A stretch of 44,984 nt of DNA from positions 1-44,984 of the forward strand of contig JAAFIA010000037.1 in assembly GCA_013298545.1 (NCBI GenBank). The letters are read 5' to 3'. Under the pieces are notes generated by a model that saw only the letters and a program-made list of their open reading frames with translations, was not told where the DNA came from and made no database searches. The translations under genes and the position numbers were made by a program. Numbering within the stretch: position 1 is the stretch's first letter; each line of letters starts with the position of its first letter. This DNA comes from Bacteroidota bacterium. GTDB taxonomy: Bacteria > Bacteroidota > Bacteroidia > Palsa-965. This document shows, piece by piece, positions 8,056-18,238 of the stretch.

Positions 8056-11000
8056 CTATTGGCCTTTGATTATTTTTTGAGTATGTACTTTATCTTGATC
8101 AAAAACTTGAATCCAATAAACACCAGCAGCATACTTCGACATATCCAGTTGATTATTTTTCGATGCGAATTGTACTGTTTGAAGTCGCTGCCCGCGAGCA
8201 TCTAAGAGAACGAGCGTATAAACTTCTGAGCATGACGTGCAATTGATCTGTGCTTCATTTGCAATCGGATTGGGACTTATCTGTATTCCCCAAGGCGTTG
8301 TTTGACTTGATAAATCATTACAAATATCGACATTGATATAACTGTATGCTGTTTCGGAACAACCATTGCTATCTGTGTATTGGTAGTAGATGATATGATA
8401 ACCTAATCCAGCAGTTAATGGATCAAAGATATTTCCGTTGATAACACCTTGCCCTGAGAAAACGCCACCAGAAGGCGATCCACCAGTAAGTTGAATTGTG
8501 CCTAAGTAATAACACAACGTATCAATCGGAGAGAGATCGAGCGTAACCGTTGGCCTTGGATTTACAAAAATGGTTAGACTATCACGTCCACTACAGGTAT
8601 TCGTTCCAACCACAGTATAGGTAAGTGTTCCATACGCAGTCCAATAAAAAGTATCGCCCACGATCATGTATGGCTCCCATAGGTAGGAAGAAGCTCCGGT
8701 AGCGTATAGTGCAAACGGTGTTCCATCGCACAAGGTATCTGACGATGCTGTATTGTATATGTTTATTCGCGGAATGGTATCAGTTGCAACAGTATGTGTT
8801 GCTGCTCCGACACATCCATTCAGATCAGTTGCATTTACTGTATAAGTAAACGTTGTTTGTGGTGTTGCGGTATAGGTTTGTCCAACAACGGCATTGGGTT
8901 GCCAAACATACGATTGCCCACCATTGGCTGTCAAAACCGTACTATCGCCAAGACAAACAACAGATGCTCCTGCAATAGAAATTGTTGGTGCTGGATATGT
9001 ATTGATTGGAATAGTTTGTATGCTTGAATCGCCATTGGCATCGCTGATCACACACGTGTATGTTGTAGTTGCTGCTGGGCAAATTGATGCAGATGCAGTA
9101 CTCATATTACCTGGCATCCAATGATAGGAATAGGGAGGTGTTCCATAAAACCCTTGCGCCGACACAGTTGTGCAAGTATTCGGACAAACAGTAGTTGCGG
9201 CACTTGATACGGAAGCAACAAGTGGATAATAACAAGTAGCTGGTGCACAATTTCCTGAAATGGAGAATTTGGAGACGAAGAGGTTATTTGCTCCAGTTGC
9301 AATCGTTGTATTTCCAAAGGTCGTTGCGCCATTCGATTGGCCGATTAAAGCAACTTGATCGCAATTAAATGGAGCCATTACCAGAGCATTTTCTTGATTG
9401 ACTCCTTGATAACTCCTTGCCCACAATAGATTTCCAGCATTCGAATAGGAGAAGATAAATGCGTCAATGTTTCCTTGCGATGGGAAACCATAGAGTGTGC
9501 CATTGGTTGATGCAAGCGTTGCAAAATCCGTGATCGGAATATACGGCGGCGGAGTATCTCCATAACCAACAACTTGTCCATTGGTGAGGCTTACAAGGCT
9601 TCTAACATTGATCGCCGAAGTTGTCGCGTTGACCCAAAGTGGTGTTCCACTAGGTGAAAACTTGGCAATGAATGAATACTGTGTACCCGAATAAACATTT
9701 GCTCCCACGGTAGTAGTTTCTGGATAATAGCTCGAATTATGTGACCAAGCCCAGTAAAAATCGCCTGTGAGGTCAACGGCAAAAACAGGAATTGTACCAA
9801 AGTATGCCGTAGTAGAAAATGCGTGAAAAGCGTCCGTCCACGTTTGTGTATTCATATTCAATTTAGCAATAAAGCCAGCGATTCCACCTTGATTCGACAC
9901 CGTATGATTTCCGAAAACCAACGTATTTCGGATCACACCAGCCACATATAAATTATTGGCCTGAATCGCTAATCGTGGGCCAACGTAGGCGATCCGATTG
10001 GTATTGTAGGATTGATAACTTGGATTTAAATCGTACATCAAGGGTTCTGGATTACTCGAACTTTGCGGGACTGAGACAAAACTTAGCAATGCTCCAGATG
10101 CATTGAAATGGGCTATACTAATATAATCGCCAAAGAATTGCGTGTTGTTTGGAAAACGGTACGAGATATACCCTGATCCAACTGCTGAGAAATAAATATC
10201 GTTGTTGTTTCTACAAACCAAATCGGTTACTCCTGTTGACACAGGGCCATTCGCATATCCTTCGATTGCCCACTGAGGTTGACCTGCGGCATTGAATTTC
10301 ACAATAAAACCACGCATCGCAGAATTATAATTTGTTGTTGCTAAAGTCAATGAACCAATCGTTAAATCGTATGAAGAAAAATTTCCGCCAACGTAAAAAT
10401 TGCCCAACGAATCGACACAGATCGAGGTTCCAAATGAATTGCCATAACTATTGGGAAAATAGTTGAATGGATTTTGCTTATGCGACCAAACCAAATTTCC
10501 GGCAGCATTGAATTTCAAGATCACCAAATTATATTGTTGTCCATACCAAGACGAGTCAAAATATCCCGTAGCGTATGTATTGCCATTGATGTCTGTGCAA
10601 TAATCTAAAATTTCGTACCCTGTATTGCCATTGCCGTAAGCAAACGTATAATTCTGATTCATGCACAATGTACCAGGCCCAACAGCAGGCATAGCACTCG
10701 CTTGGATGTTGAGGGTGTCATAACTCACACATCCGTATGTCGAATTGGCTTGAAGAATAATTTGCTGCGTTCCGGTTGTTGTATATGTTACTGAAGGCGC
10801 ATTTGCCGTAGAAGTAGCAGGCAAGGCATTTGGGCCAAAATTCCAAACATACGAATTTGCGACAGAGTTGTTAATCATATTCAAACTCGTATTGGTATTG
10901 ACATTGTAAAATGTATTTCCAATATCTGCTTGCGCTATACTGACCACTACCGTCGGAGTGGTCAATAATTGTGCTTGGCATCCTTGTCCATTTACACCGA

Positions 11001-12702
11001 GAATATTAAATGTAGTTGTTGCAGCCATAGCACCCGTTGGAAAGTAAAGTGTTCCGCCGTTACCCGCACGTGTGGCACCAACAGGTGTATTCCCTACCCG
11101 TAAAGTATAGTTAACACCACTTATTGAATTAGACAAGACGATTGAATCCGTTCTGCTCGAACAAATCGTATCGTGAAGTGCAAAAACCGGAAGTGCCTGA
11201 TTGACATTATTCACCACAAGGTTAAGTGTTGATGAATTGACCACATTAGTTCCACATCCATTCGTGGAAGTGGCTTGCATGACAAGTGAAGATGTCTGCA
11301 TTATTCCTGTAACATAAAAATATAAAGTTCCGGTATTGCCGATGAGAGGTGCGCCATAAGGAACATTATTGATGAGTAATTGATAACCCCAAGATGGTTG
11401 CGAGTTTGTTACCTGAGCATTTGTCCCTCCTGTGGGGCAAATGCTGAGTGGTGTTGCCGTAAAAGCAATACCGCCAAGTTGAGGAACGGTATTTACTGTA
11501 ATGTTAATTGCTGCTGAGGTATCGCGGTATGTGCCGTTGAAGGCAACTAATTTAACTTGGTGATTTCCTCCATTCGGAAATGCTAGCGTTGCATTATACG
11601 TGGTTGCGGTCGTTACATTATCTAATAGCCATTCGTATGTCCATGCAGGATTGCCGTAATTTGAAAATCCGAGCGTTCCGTTCTGGCAGACCGTTGTTCC
11701 CGAACTTGCTGCACATAGCGATACAGGCGCAAGTACATTACCACCGGCATTTCCAGTTTTTAAAACAACACCATTATTTCCTACGGCATAGGCACTATCT
11801 GTATTGTCTAAAAAGTCTATATCATTCAAGATATATCCTACCGTTGAAGGAAAATAATTCCACCAAGTTCCTCCATTGGTCGAATAGTACATTCGATTTC
11901 CAGTTGTCAAATAAATGGTATCTAAGCCATTCCCTGTTAATTCGTACACATCATACGAAATCGGATTGCGCACACTTGTCCAAGTTGTACCACCGTCAGT
12001 TGTTTTATAAAAAACGCCCACCAAACCATTTGTTCCAGCAGCATACCCGATACTCGAATTGTAAAACCAAATTTCTTTGAAAAATACGCCAGGGAAAAGT
12101 GTGGAAGACCAGCTTAATCCCGCATTGGTAGTTTTTAGAATTCGACCATTTGCGCCAATGAAGGCGGTTGTTGAAGAAGGTGAAACAACCGTATAGAGTT
12201 CGGCTGTTGTACCAGAGTTTTGTACAGTCCAAGAGACACCAGCGTCAGTAGTTCGAAGAATAACCCCATTCGAGCCAACAGCATATCCGTCGGTAGCATT
12301 TGAAAAGGAAAATTTATGAATCTCACGGGGATAATTCCCCGCATTGGAGGCATAGGGTGCAGCCCAATTTAATGCGGCATTGGTTGTTCGCAAAACCATT
12401 TGGGTATTGCCCGATAATACACCTCCAGAGGAAACACCAGTTGTAGGTGAAAAGAAAAAAGCATCGTATAGTGTTGTCCCTAAATAAGGTGAATTAGCAA
12501 GATTGACAATGGGTTGATGCATCCACGAAACTCCGCCATTATTCGTGAGGGTCATATCGCTTGTGCGGCTAATAAAAATATTGTTGGCGTCGTAATAATG
12601 GACACCGCGCAAATTATTTGTAGTGTTGATATTTTGTAATGTCCATTGTGCCGATAGTAAACTTGGCAGACATACAAAGAGGAAGAAGAAGAATCGGCTC
12701 AT
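8056..12702 (-). CDS. Very large secreted mosaic protein: YCF48/BNR-like repeats, Ig/PKD-like and SBBP-like repeats, T9SS type A tail
   Basis: 1,548 aa from the ATG at 12702 (MSRFFFFLFVCLPSLLSAQ, a clear signal peptide). Domains in order: about 20-330, YCF48/BNR-like propeller repeats with recurring motifs such as GANGRILKTTNAGLSWS and GNNGVVLKTGNAGG; about 335-690, Ig/PKD-like modules; about 690-1150, SBBP/Kelch-like repeats (NGNTYATGYFDS, DSLGNFYVGGNF); about 1155-1460, further Ig-like and gliding-protein-like modules (VVCLGDSTVLTANGG, SPSGGVFSGQGVI); about 1470-1548, type A sorting domain (ISPNPIANEAQI ... TQKIIKGQ). It is most likely surface-exposed or released. The substrate is unknown. 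A TATTTTTG box at 12726-12733 (minus strand) may be its promoter. No frameshift is seen. Confidence 0.8.
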   Translation of the reverse strand: MSRFFFFLFVCLPSLLSAQWTLQNINTTNNLRGVHYYDANNIFISRTSDMTLTNNGGVSWMHQPIVNLANSPYLGTTLYDAFFFSPTTGVSSGGVLSGNTQMVLRTTNAALNWAAPYASNAGNYPREIHKFSFSNATDGYAVGSNGVILRTTDAGVSWTVQNSGTTAELYTVVSPSSTTAFIGANGRILKTTNAGLSWSSTLFPGVFFKEIWFYNSSIGYAAGTNGLVGVFYKTTDGGTTWTSVRNPISYDVYELTGNGLDTIYLTTGNRMYYSTNGGTWWNYFPSTVGYILNDIDFLDNTDSAYAVGNNGVVLKTGNAGGNVLAPVSLCAASSGTTVCQNGTLGFSNYGNPAWTYEWLLDNVTTATTYNATLAFPNGGNHQVKLVAFNGTYRDTSAAINITVNTVPQLGGIAFTATPLSICPTGGTNAQVTNSQPSWGYQLLINNVPYGAPLIGNTGTLYFYVTGIMQTSSLVMQATSTNGCGTNVVNSSTLNLVVNNVNQALPVFALHDTICSSRTDSIVLSNSISGVNYTLRVGNTPVGATRAGNGGTLYFPTGAMAATTTFNILGVNGQGCQAQLLTTPTVVVSIAQADIGNTFYNVNTNTSLNMINNSVANSYVWNFGPNALPATSTANAPSVTYTTTGTQQIILQANSTYGCVSYDTLNIQASAMPAVGPGTLCMNQNYTFAYGNGNTGYEILDYCTDINGNTYATGYFDSSWYGQQYNLVILKFNAAGNLVWSHKQNPFNYFPNSYGNSFGTSICVDSLGNFYVGGNFSSYDLTIGSLTLATTNYNSAMRGFIVKFNAAGQPQWAIEGYANGPVSTGVTDLVCRNNNDIYFSAVGSGYISYRFPNNTQFFGDYISIAHFNASGALLSFVSVPQSSSNPEPLMYDLNPSYQSYNTNRIAYVGPRLAIQANNLYVAGVIRNTLVFGNHTVSNQGGIAGFIAKLNMNTQTWTDAFHAFSTTAYFGTIPVFAVDLTGDFYWAWSHNSSYYPETTTVGANVYSGTQYSFIAKFSPSGTPLWVNATTSAINVRSLVSLTNGQVVGYGDTPPPYIPITDFATLASTNGTLYGFPSQGNIDAFIFSYSNAGNLLWARSYQGVNQENALVMAPFNCDQVALIGQSNGATTFGNTTIATGANNLFVSKFSISGNCAPATCYYPLVASVSSAATTVCPNTCTTVSAQGFYGTPPYSYHWMPGNMSTASASICPAATTTYTCVISDANGDSSIQTIPINTYPAPTISIAGASVVCLGDSTVLTANGGQSYVWQPNAVVGQTYTATPQTTFTYTVNATDLNGCVGAATHTVATDTIPRINIYNTASSDTLCDGTPFALYATGASSYLWEPYMIVGDTFYWTAYGTLTYTVVGTNTCSGRDSLTIFVNPRPTVTLDLSPIDTLCYYLGTIQLTGGSPSGGVFSGQGVINGNIFDPLTAGLGYHIIYYQYTDSNGCSETAYSYINVDICNDLSSQTTPWGIQISPNPIANEAQINCTSCSEVYTLVLLDARGQRLQTVQFASKNNQLDMSKYAAGVYWIQVFDQDKVHTQKIIKGQ

Positions 12703-12981
12703 GTTGGAGTTATTTAAATAATAAACAAAAATACAAATAGGCACCTATTTCCTATGGCACGACTTGTACACATTTTTAACGATTTACAGTTTCCGTATCT
12801 CCATTTTTCTCTTATTGATAGTAGATCTGTATGCGTTCAATAAAAAAAACAGGGAGAATAGCATGGTCATAAACCAATTGCAGTACACTTTTCAGCAAAC
12901 AACTTTAGGACACAGTAGAGATAAAAATGGTTTATGTTTTCCGTCAAATTGGTATTATCTTCGCCTTCGGACAACCCCGCT

Positions 12982-14283
12982 ATGAAAGAAATCACTTTTC
13001 TCAAGCAAAATCACCAGAAATGGCAAGAATTTGAAGCGATGCTCAATTCTGGTTCGGGTGGTAAGCCGGATGTACTGGCTGATTTGTTTGTGCAGCTTAC
13101 CGATGATCTTTCGTATGCGCGGACGTTTTATCCAAACTCCAATACAGAACAATATTTAAATGGTTTGGCTGCGCGGGTGCATCAAGAAATTTACAAAAAC
13201 AAAAAAGAGCGGCGAAGTCGTTTGGTTACTTTTTGGACGAACGAGTTTCCCGATTTGATGGGCAAGCAGCGTGGAAATTTATTCTTGACATTTTTGATTT
13301 TTGTGCTTTCGGTTTTTGTGGGTGTTATTTCAGCGCATCACGACGAAACATTTGTGCGTGTTGTGTTGGGCGATGCATACGTTGACAAAACATTGCAGAA
13401 TATGTTGGACAATGATCCACTTGGTATTTACAAAAGTGAAAATCAATTTTCGATGTTTTTGTTTATTGCCTTGAACAATGCGCGCGTGGCTTTATTTTGT
13501 GTGCTAGCCGGATTGATTTTCTGTTGGGTGGGCGTTGCATTTTTGCAATTTACCAATGGGGTGATGTTGGGTTCGTTCATGTATTTCTTATACGATCATG
13601 GGTACATACACGAGGCTACCTTAACCGTTTGGATTCACGGCACGTTGGAAATTTGGTGCATTCTTGTTTCGGGCGCGGCGGGTATTGCGTTGGGGCGCGC
13701 GGTTTGGTTTCCGGGCCCGTGGCCGTGGAGCGAGTCGGTAAAGCGCGGGGGGCGCGATGCGTTGAAAATTGGCTTTGCCTTAATTCCGTTTATTTTTCTC
13801 GCTGCATTCTTCGAAGGTTTTGTAACACGCTATACCATGATGAATGATATGGGCCGCTGGGCAATCATTCTTTCTTCGCTTGCATTTGTCTTGTGGTATT
13901 TTGTACTCCTCCCGATTTTTCGCGAATGGCGCGAACATCAATTCGGACCTTTGGCCTATTTGGCGAACAAACACAACAGCAAATTCGCTAAAAAAATCTT
14001 AAAAGCTCTTGGTGGCGACCAACGGATTGCATTTATGTATATTCTGGGAACGCTTTGCATTGTGTTGCCAACGATCAATTTAATTATGCAAATTGTAACA
14101 GAAACAAAAGCCGAATCCATGACGTATTGGTTCTTTGGTCTTGTTACTTCAATCGGTGTATCGTGTTTTATTTTCGGATCGATTTGGATTGGTCGTACCG
14201 AAGAAAAGGACTTAACCATCGAACGTAAATCCACCTCTAAATCTGCTGACTATGAACGTAAGGCCCGTGCCGTTAAGGCTTGA
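12982..14283 (+). CDS. Stage II sporulation protein M (SpoIIM) family membrane protein
   Basis: 433 aa from the ATG at 12982 (MKEITFLKQN); the extension back to 12934 is not typical of the family. A soluble N-terminal helical part (about 1-90) is followed by several membrane segments: FLTFLIFVLSVFVGVI, ALFCVLAGLIFCWVGVAFLQ, and later IALIPFIFLAAFF and IILSSLAFVLWYFVLLP. The conserved SpoIIM features NNARVALFC, GLIFCWVG and HGTLEIWCILVSGAAGIALGR are present. It is the first gene of a six-gene operon with MoxR and DUF58 genes; this arrangement recurs in Bacteroidota. In non-sporulating bacteria the role is unknown, probably in envelope complex assembly. It overlaps the next gene by 32 bases. 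Confidence 0.85.
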   Translation: MKEITFLKQNHQKWQEFEAMLNSGSGGKPDVLADLFVQLTDDLSYARTFYPNSNTEQYLNGLAARVHQEIYKNKKERRSRLVTFWTNEFPDLMGKQRGNLFLTFLIFVLSVFVGVISAHHDETFVRVVLGDAYVDKTLQNMLDNDPLGIYKSENQFSMFLFIALNNARVALFCVLAGLIFCWVGVAFLQFTNGVMLGSFMYFLYDHGYIHEATLTVWIHGTLEIWCILVSGAAGIALGRAVWFPGPWPWSESVKRGGRDALKIGFALIPFIFLAAFFEGFVTRYTMMNDMGRWAIILSSLAFVLWYFVLLPIFREWREHQFGPLAYLANKHNSKFAKKILKALGGDQRIAFMYILGTLCIVLPTINLIMQIVTETKAESMTYWFFGLVTSIGVSCFIFGSIWIGRTEEKDLTIERKSTSKSADYERKARAVKA

Positions 14284-15229
14284 ACGCTTACGCAATTTTG
14301 GTGAAGTCTTTTCTGATGCGATGAAATTTATTCGCCAGAATTTTGGCGCGTTTTTTAAAACGGTCTTGTTTCTTGTTGGACCATTCTTGGTTTTATCCTC
14401 AGCGGCGAGCATGTATTTTCAGATCGAAGCGTTGGACATTGATCCGTATGAACGCATGAATCGCTTTGGTTCGTTGCTTGCAAAGAGTGCCTTGATTGAT
14501 CGTTCTGCATGGCTTTTCAATGGTTTGATTACGGCCCTAGTCATCAGTCATTTTTTCAAAGTCTTCAAACAAAAAGGCGCAGGAAAATTTACGGTGAGCG
14601 ATGTTGTTACATCTATTTTCAGCGACTTTTTAAATACGGCATTGACCTTTATTGTTGTTGCTTTTTTGACCGTAGCTTTTGGCGCCTTGATTTTTGTCAT
14701 CATTTTTGGCATGGCTTCTAGCGCGAATGTAGGTGGCAGCGTTTTACTGGTCATGGGTGGTGGTATTGGTTATTTGATTTTAGCATTTCCTGTTTGGTAC
14801 TGGATGTTTTCTGTGTTTTTTGTGCGTGCGATGGACGAAGATATTGGCGTATTTAGCGCCTTGTTATACGCCCAACGCATCATCAGTGGGCAATTTTGGA
14901 AAACGTGGGCAATCTTTTTTTGCTTCTGGCTATTGTTGTATGTTGTTGCGATGTGTATTTCTATTCCGTCAACGATTGCGTCGGGACTTGCGGGCGTATG
15001 GTCTGACCAGAATTTCTTTGAGGATGCGGATAATTACAGAGCCATGCAATTGATTTTTTCTTCCATTGCTTTATTTGGTCGTGCTATGGTTTATAGTTCA
15101 TTCATGGTTCCTGTTGCCTTACATTTCTTTTCCTTGCGCGAATCGGAAGAGGGTGATGGTATTCGAAAACAAATTGAAGAAATTGGCAAACGTCAAGCAG
15201 AAGAAGATCGCATTGAACTGATGTATTAA
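14252..15229 (+). CDS. Polytopic membrane protein of the SpoIIM-MoxR-DUF58 operon
   Basis: 325 aa, start ATG at 14252 overlapping the end of the SpoIIM gene by 32 bases. The N-terminus (LRNFGEVFSDAMKFIRQNFG) is a conserved amphipathic opening for this gene position, followed by about six membrane segments (for example FKTVLFLVGPFLVLSS, LTFIVVAFLTVAFGALIFV, VLLVMGGGIGYLILAFPVWYW, WAIFFCFWLLLYVVAMCIS) and a charged cytoplasmic tail (RKQIEEIGKRQAEEDR). No enzymatic motif is seen. The conserved location suggests a partner of SpoIIM and DUF4129 in a membrane complex. Confidence 0.7.
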   Translation: MNVRPVPLRLERLRNFGEVFSDAMKFIRQNFGAFFKTVLFLVGPFLVLSSAASMYFQIEALDIDPYERMNRFGSLLAKSALIDRSAWLFNGLITALVISHFFKVFKQKGAGKFTVSDVVTSIFSDFLNTALTFIVVAFLTVAFGALIFVIIFGMASSANVGGSVLLVMGGGIGYLILAFPVWYWMFSVFFVRAMDEDIGVFSALLYAQRIISGQFWKTWAIFFCFWLLLYVVAMCISIPSTIASGLAGVWSDQNFFEDADNYRAMQLIFSSIALFGRAMVYSSFMVPVALHFFSLRESEEGDGIRKQIEEIGKRQAEEDRIELMY

Positions 15230-15232
15230 TTG

Positions 15233-15982
15233 ATGAAGATGATTCGATATACTGTTGTCCTACTCTTGAGTTTGCTTTTTATAGCAAGCTCGGTGGCTGC
15301 GCAACCAGATATTGATACGACCAAACAACCGCAAAAAGTCATACTCGATACAATTCGCCGCGAACTGCGGCAACCGGATGCTCAAGTACAAGAGGATGCT
15401 TATGCGAATGAAGATTACAATTATGTGCGCGATCCTAAAAACACGGAAGCCGAGGAAACGGTTTTCGATCGCATCTTCAATCGCTTTTTAGAAGGTTTGG
15501 GAAAATCTGTAATCAAAGAAGATCAGCGCAATTGGTGGAATATATTCTTCATCATTCTTGCAATCATTCTTATCGTATTAATTGCGATGCGTATTACGAA
15601 TACGGGATTCAATACCATTTTTAGCGGCAAAAGTAGAGCGGCTGAACCGATTGATGCGACGGCAAAAGATGTGGATATTCATGCTATTGATTTCGAACAA
15701 CAGATCATTGATGCTAAAAAACGAAACGATTATCGTTTAGCGGTCAGGCTGTGGTTTTTGCGTACACTCAAACAGCTTACAGATGCCAACCACATTCGCT
15801 GGAAAGCGGACAAAACCAATACCGATTATGTTTTCGAATTAACCAATACGAAACATGTGTATGGCTTTCGTGAAGTAGCACTCATTTACGACCATATCTG
15901 GTATGGTGAATTTCCGGTTGATGGTCAGGTATATGATCAGGCCGAAGATCGTTTCCGTTCATTTTATCAATCCATTCGTTAA
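15233..15982 (+). CDS. DUF4129-domain membrane protein
   Basis: 249 aa from the ATG at 15233, three bases after the previous stop. A signal peptide (MKMIRYTVVLLLSLLFIAS) is followed by a periplasmic acidic region, a membrane segment (WWNIFFIILAIILIVLIAM, about 100-120) and a C-terminal DUF4129 domain (IIDAKKRNDYRLAVRLWFLR ... VALIYDHIWYGEFPV) with conserved Trp, Tyr and Arg residues. DUF4129 is often fused to transglutaminase domains or placed beside MoxR/DUF58 genes, as here. The function is unknown; an envelope role is inferred. Confidence 0.8.
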   Translation: MKMIRYTVVLLLSLLFIASSVAAQPDIDTTKQPQKVILDTIRRELRQPDAQVQEDAYANEDYNYVRDPKNTEAEETVFDRIFNRFLEGLGKSVIKEDQRNWWNIFFIILAIILIVLIAMRITNTGFNTIFSGKSRAAEPIDATAKDVDIHAIDFEQQIIDAKKRNDYRLAVRLWFLRTLKQLTDANHIRWKADKTNTDYVFELTNTKHVYGFREVALIYDHIWYGEFPVDGQVYDQAEDRFRSFYQSIR

Positions 15983-15984
15983 TC

Positions 15985-17226
15985 ATGTTTCGCAAAAACT
16001 GGATCTATATCCTTATTCTGCTCTGCGTTTTGTTTGCGCTGGTGGGTGTTGCGCGAAAGGGTGCGAAACGGGATGTGCGTTGGGAAAATGATTATACTGC
16101 CGGACGAAAAATGCCTTATGCTTGCAAATTGACGCATGCGTTTTTGAATGACATGATGGATGGCGATTTAGAAGATGTTCGGCAAACGGTTTACCAACAG
16201 CTTTCACAAAAAACGTGGAAAAATCGTAATTATGTGTTCATCAATTCGCAGTTTAATCCATCGCCGGAAGATGTTCATGAGTTGATGCGTTTTGTGCGCG
16301 AAGGCAATACGGTTCTTATTGCCGCACAATATATCGGTGGCGAACTTGTTGATTCGTTAGACATTGAAATCACCGATCCGATTTATCTGGATTATAAACA
16401 TTCGTTGCATCGCGATTCTTCTTTTCAAGGTGTGCTCGTGAATCAAACCGATTTTGTGGAGGCAAACTTTTTGAATCCGGCATTGCATTACCGTAGCAAC
16501 TACCGTTTCGATCGTACGCATTATGCGGGTGTGTTTAACAAAATCGACACGGCCAATAGCACCGCATTGGGCACAGATAAGCATGATTACATCAACTACA
16601 TTGAAGTCAATCGTGGTAAAGGGAAATTCCTGGTTCATACGTTGCCCGAAGCGTACACGAATTATTACGCTTCGTCGCGCATCACATCGCCTTATCTTTT
16701 TCGTGCGCTGTCGTATTTGCCGCAACAGGAAACATTTTGGGACGAACATTATAAAGATGGTTTGTTGTTTGATGTGAACACGGATCGGCGGCGTTACATC
16801 ATGGGCGAGCCTGCGCTGAAACGTGCGTATCAACTCATCATTGGATTGGGCTTTTTGCTTTTGCTATTTGGTATCAAACGCCGTCAACGCGCCGTTCCGG
16901 TTGAGAAGCCACTGGAAAATTCTACGCTTGAATTTGTCGAAACGGTTGGTGCGCTTTATTATCGTCAGGGAAATCACAACGATATTATGCGCAAAAAAAT
17001 AAATTACTTCCTCGAATCGATTCGTTCGCGTTTTCAAGTGCAGACAGATGTTTTTGACGAATCGTTTGTACGACGTATCAGCCGCTTGTCGGGCGTTCCC
17101 GATTTCGATGTGCAACAGCTATTTGTTTTTATTGGCATGCTTCGTTCATCGAACAATATGGATGAGCAAAATCTCAAAAAACTCGAACAGCAAATCTGGG
17201 AGTTCAACCAAAAAAGTAAACGTTAA
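15985..17226 (+). CDS. DUF4350-domain membrane protein
   Basis: 413 aa, two bases after the DUF4129 gene. The N-terminal membrane segment (WIYILILLCVLFALVGVA) is followed by a DUF4350 domain (about 40-260; FVREGNTVLIAAQ is the glutamine-amidotransferase-like flap of that family), a second membrane segment (LIIGLGFLLLLFGI, about 279-292) and a C-terminal region rich in helices (LEFVETVGALYYRQGNHNDI). The N-terminal region matches the family that pairs with MoxR-type ATPases. No nucleophile is recognised; it is probably structural or sensory. Confidence 0.75.
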   Translation: MFRKNWIYILILLCVLFALVGVARKGAKRDVRWENDYTAGRKMPYACKLTHAFLNDMMDGDLEDVRQTVYQQLSQKTWKNRNYVFINSQFNPSPEDVHELMRFVREGNTVLIAAQYIGGELVDSLDIEITDPIYLDYKHSLHRDSSFQGVLVNQTDFVEANFLNPALHYRSNYRFDRTHYAGVFNKIDTANSTALGTDKHDYINYIEVNRGKGKFLVHTLPEAYTNYYASSRITSPYLFRALSYLPQQETFWDEHYKDGLLFDVNTDRRRYIMGEPALKRAYQLIIGLGFLLLLFGIKRRQRAVPVEKPLENSTLEFVETVGALYYRQGNHNDIMRKKINYFLESIRSRFQVQTDVFDESFVRRISRLSGVPDFDVQQLFVFIGMLRSSNNMDEQNLKKLEQQIWEFNQKSKR

Positions 17227-17249
17227 TTTATATTCAATACGCCACAAAC

Positions 17250-18233
17250 ATGGAGAATCAGAATCCATTATTTACCAACCGCGTTCCGTTGAGCGATTTG
17301 CTTCAGGCGGTTGCCGAAGTGCGCACCGAAATTGGCCGCATCATCGTTGGTCAGGAACGCAGCATTGATTTACTCATTGCCGCCATTCTTTCCGACGGTC
17401 ACGTATTGATTGAAGGTGTTCCGGGTGTTGCCAAAACACTTACAGCCAAACTCATTGCGCGAACGATCAATGTTGGTTTTTCGCGTATTCAGTTTACGCC
17501 CGATTTGATGCCTTCGGATGTTATCGGCACGAGTATTTTCAACCTCAAGAGCAATGAGTTTGAATTTAAAGAAGGTCCGATTTTTTCGAATATTGTGTTG
17601 ATCGACGAGATCAACCGTGCTCCAGCAAAAACACAGGCGGCACTCTTCGAAGCGATGGAGGAACGGCAAATTACTGTTGATGGCAAAACACGCATGTTGC
17701 CACCGCCATTCATGGTTGTAGCGACACAAAATCCGGTTGAGCAGGAAGGCACCTACCGTTTGCCCGAGGCGCAGCTAGATCGTTTTCTGTTCAAGATCGA
17801 AGTGGAGTATCCAACGCTCGACCAGGAAACAAAATTGCTCACCGATTTTCATGCGCGCAAAAATGTGATCGACCTCAATTCGGTGAAAGCCGTTTTATCA
17901 GCAACGCAAATCAAAGCGTTTCGTGAAAAGGTTTATGGCTTGCATGTTGAACCGAACTTGATCCGTTACATTGCGCAACTGGTGAATTTCACGCGCAACA
18001 ATGCTTCGCTTTATTTGGGAGCTTCTCCCCGCGCCTCTTTGGCAATCCTCACGGCATCGAAAGCAATTGCAGCCATGCAAGGTCGCGATTTTGTAACGCC
18101 TGATGATGTTAAGTATGTAGCGGTTCCGGTTTTGCAACACCGCGTCATGCTCACTCCCGACAAAGAAATGGAAGGCTTGACGGCACAACAAATTATTCGT
18201 CAGATTATCGAACAAGTTGAAATTCCCCGCTAA
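17250..18233 (+). CDS. MoxR-family AAA+ ATPase
   Basis: 327 aa. The Walker A variant GVPGVAKT (residues 56-63), Walker B LIDEINR (117-123), the sensor-1 motif VATQNPVEQEGTYRLPEAQLD and the arginine-finger region (GASPRAS) identify a MoxR ATPase. These chaperone-like ATPases insert metals or assemble multi-subunit envelope complexes together with von Willebrand A or DUF58 proteins. It lies 23 bases after the DUF4350 gene and 5 bases before DUF58. Cytoplasmic. Length is standard for the family. Confidence 0.93.
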   Translation: MENQNPLFTNRVPLSDLLQAVAEVRTEIGRIIVGQERSIDLLIAAILSDGHVLIEGVPGVAKTLTAKLIARTINVGFSRIQFTPDLMPSDVIGTSIFNLKSNEFEFKEGPIFSNIVLIDEINRAPAKTQAALFEAMEERQITVDGKTRMLPPPFMVVATQNPVEQEGTYRLPEAQLDRFLFKIEVEYPTLDQETKLLTDFHARKNVIDLNSVKAVLSATQIKAFREKVYGLHVEPNLIRYIAQLVNFTRNNASLYLGASPRASLAILTASKAIAAMQGRDFVTPDDVKYVAVPVLQHRVMLTPDKEMEGLTAQQIIRQIIEQVEIPR

Positions 18234-18238
18234 CGCTC

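Noticed and set aside
11580-12080. Long plus-strand frame (166 codons) inside the 1,548-aa secreted protein gene
   Set aside because: It is antisense to a clear domain-bearing gene and has no recognisable features.
12764-12985. Short frame before the SpoIIM gene
   Set aside because: It begins with a TTG and overlaps the SpoIIM start; no signal or homology is evident.
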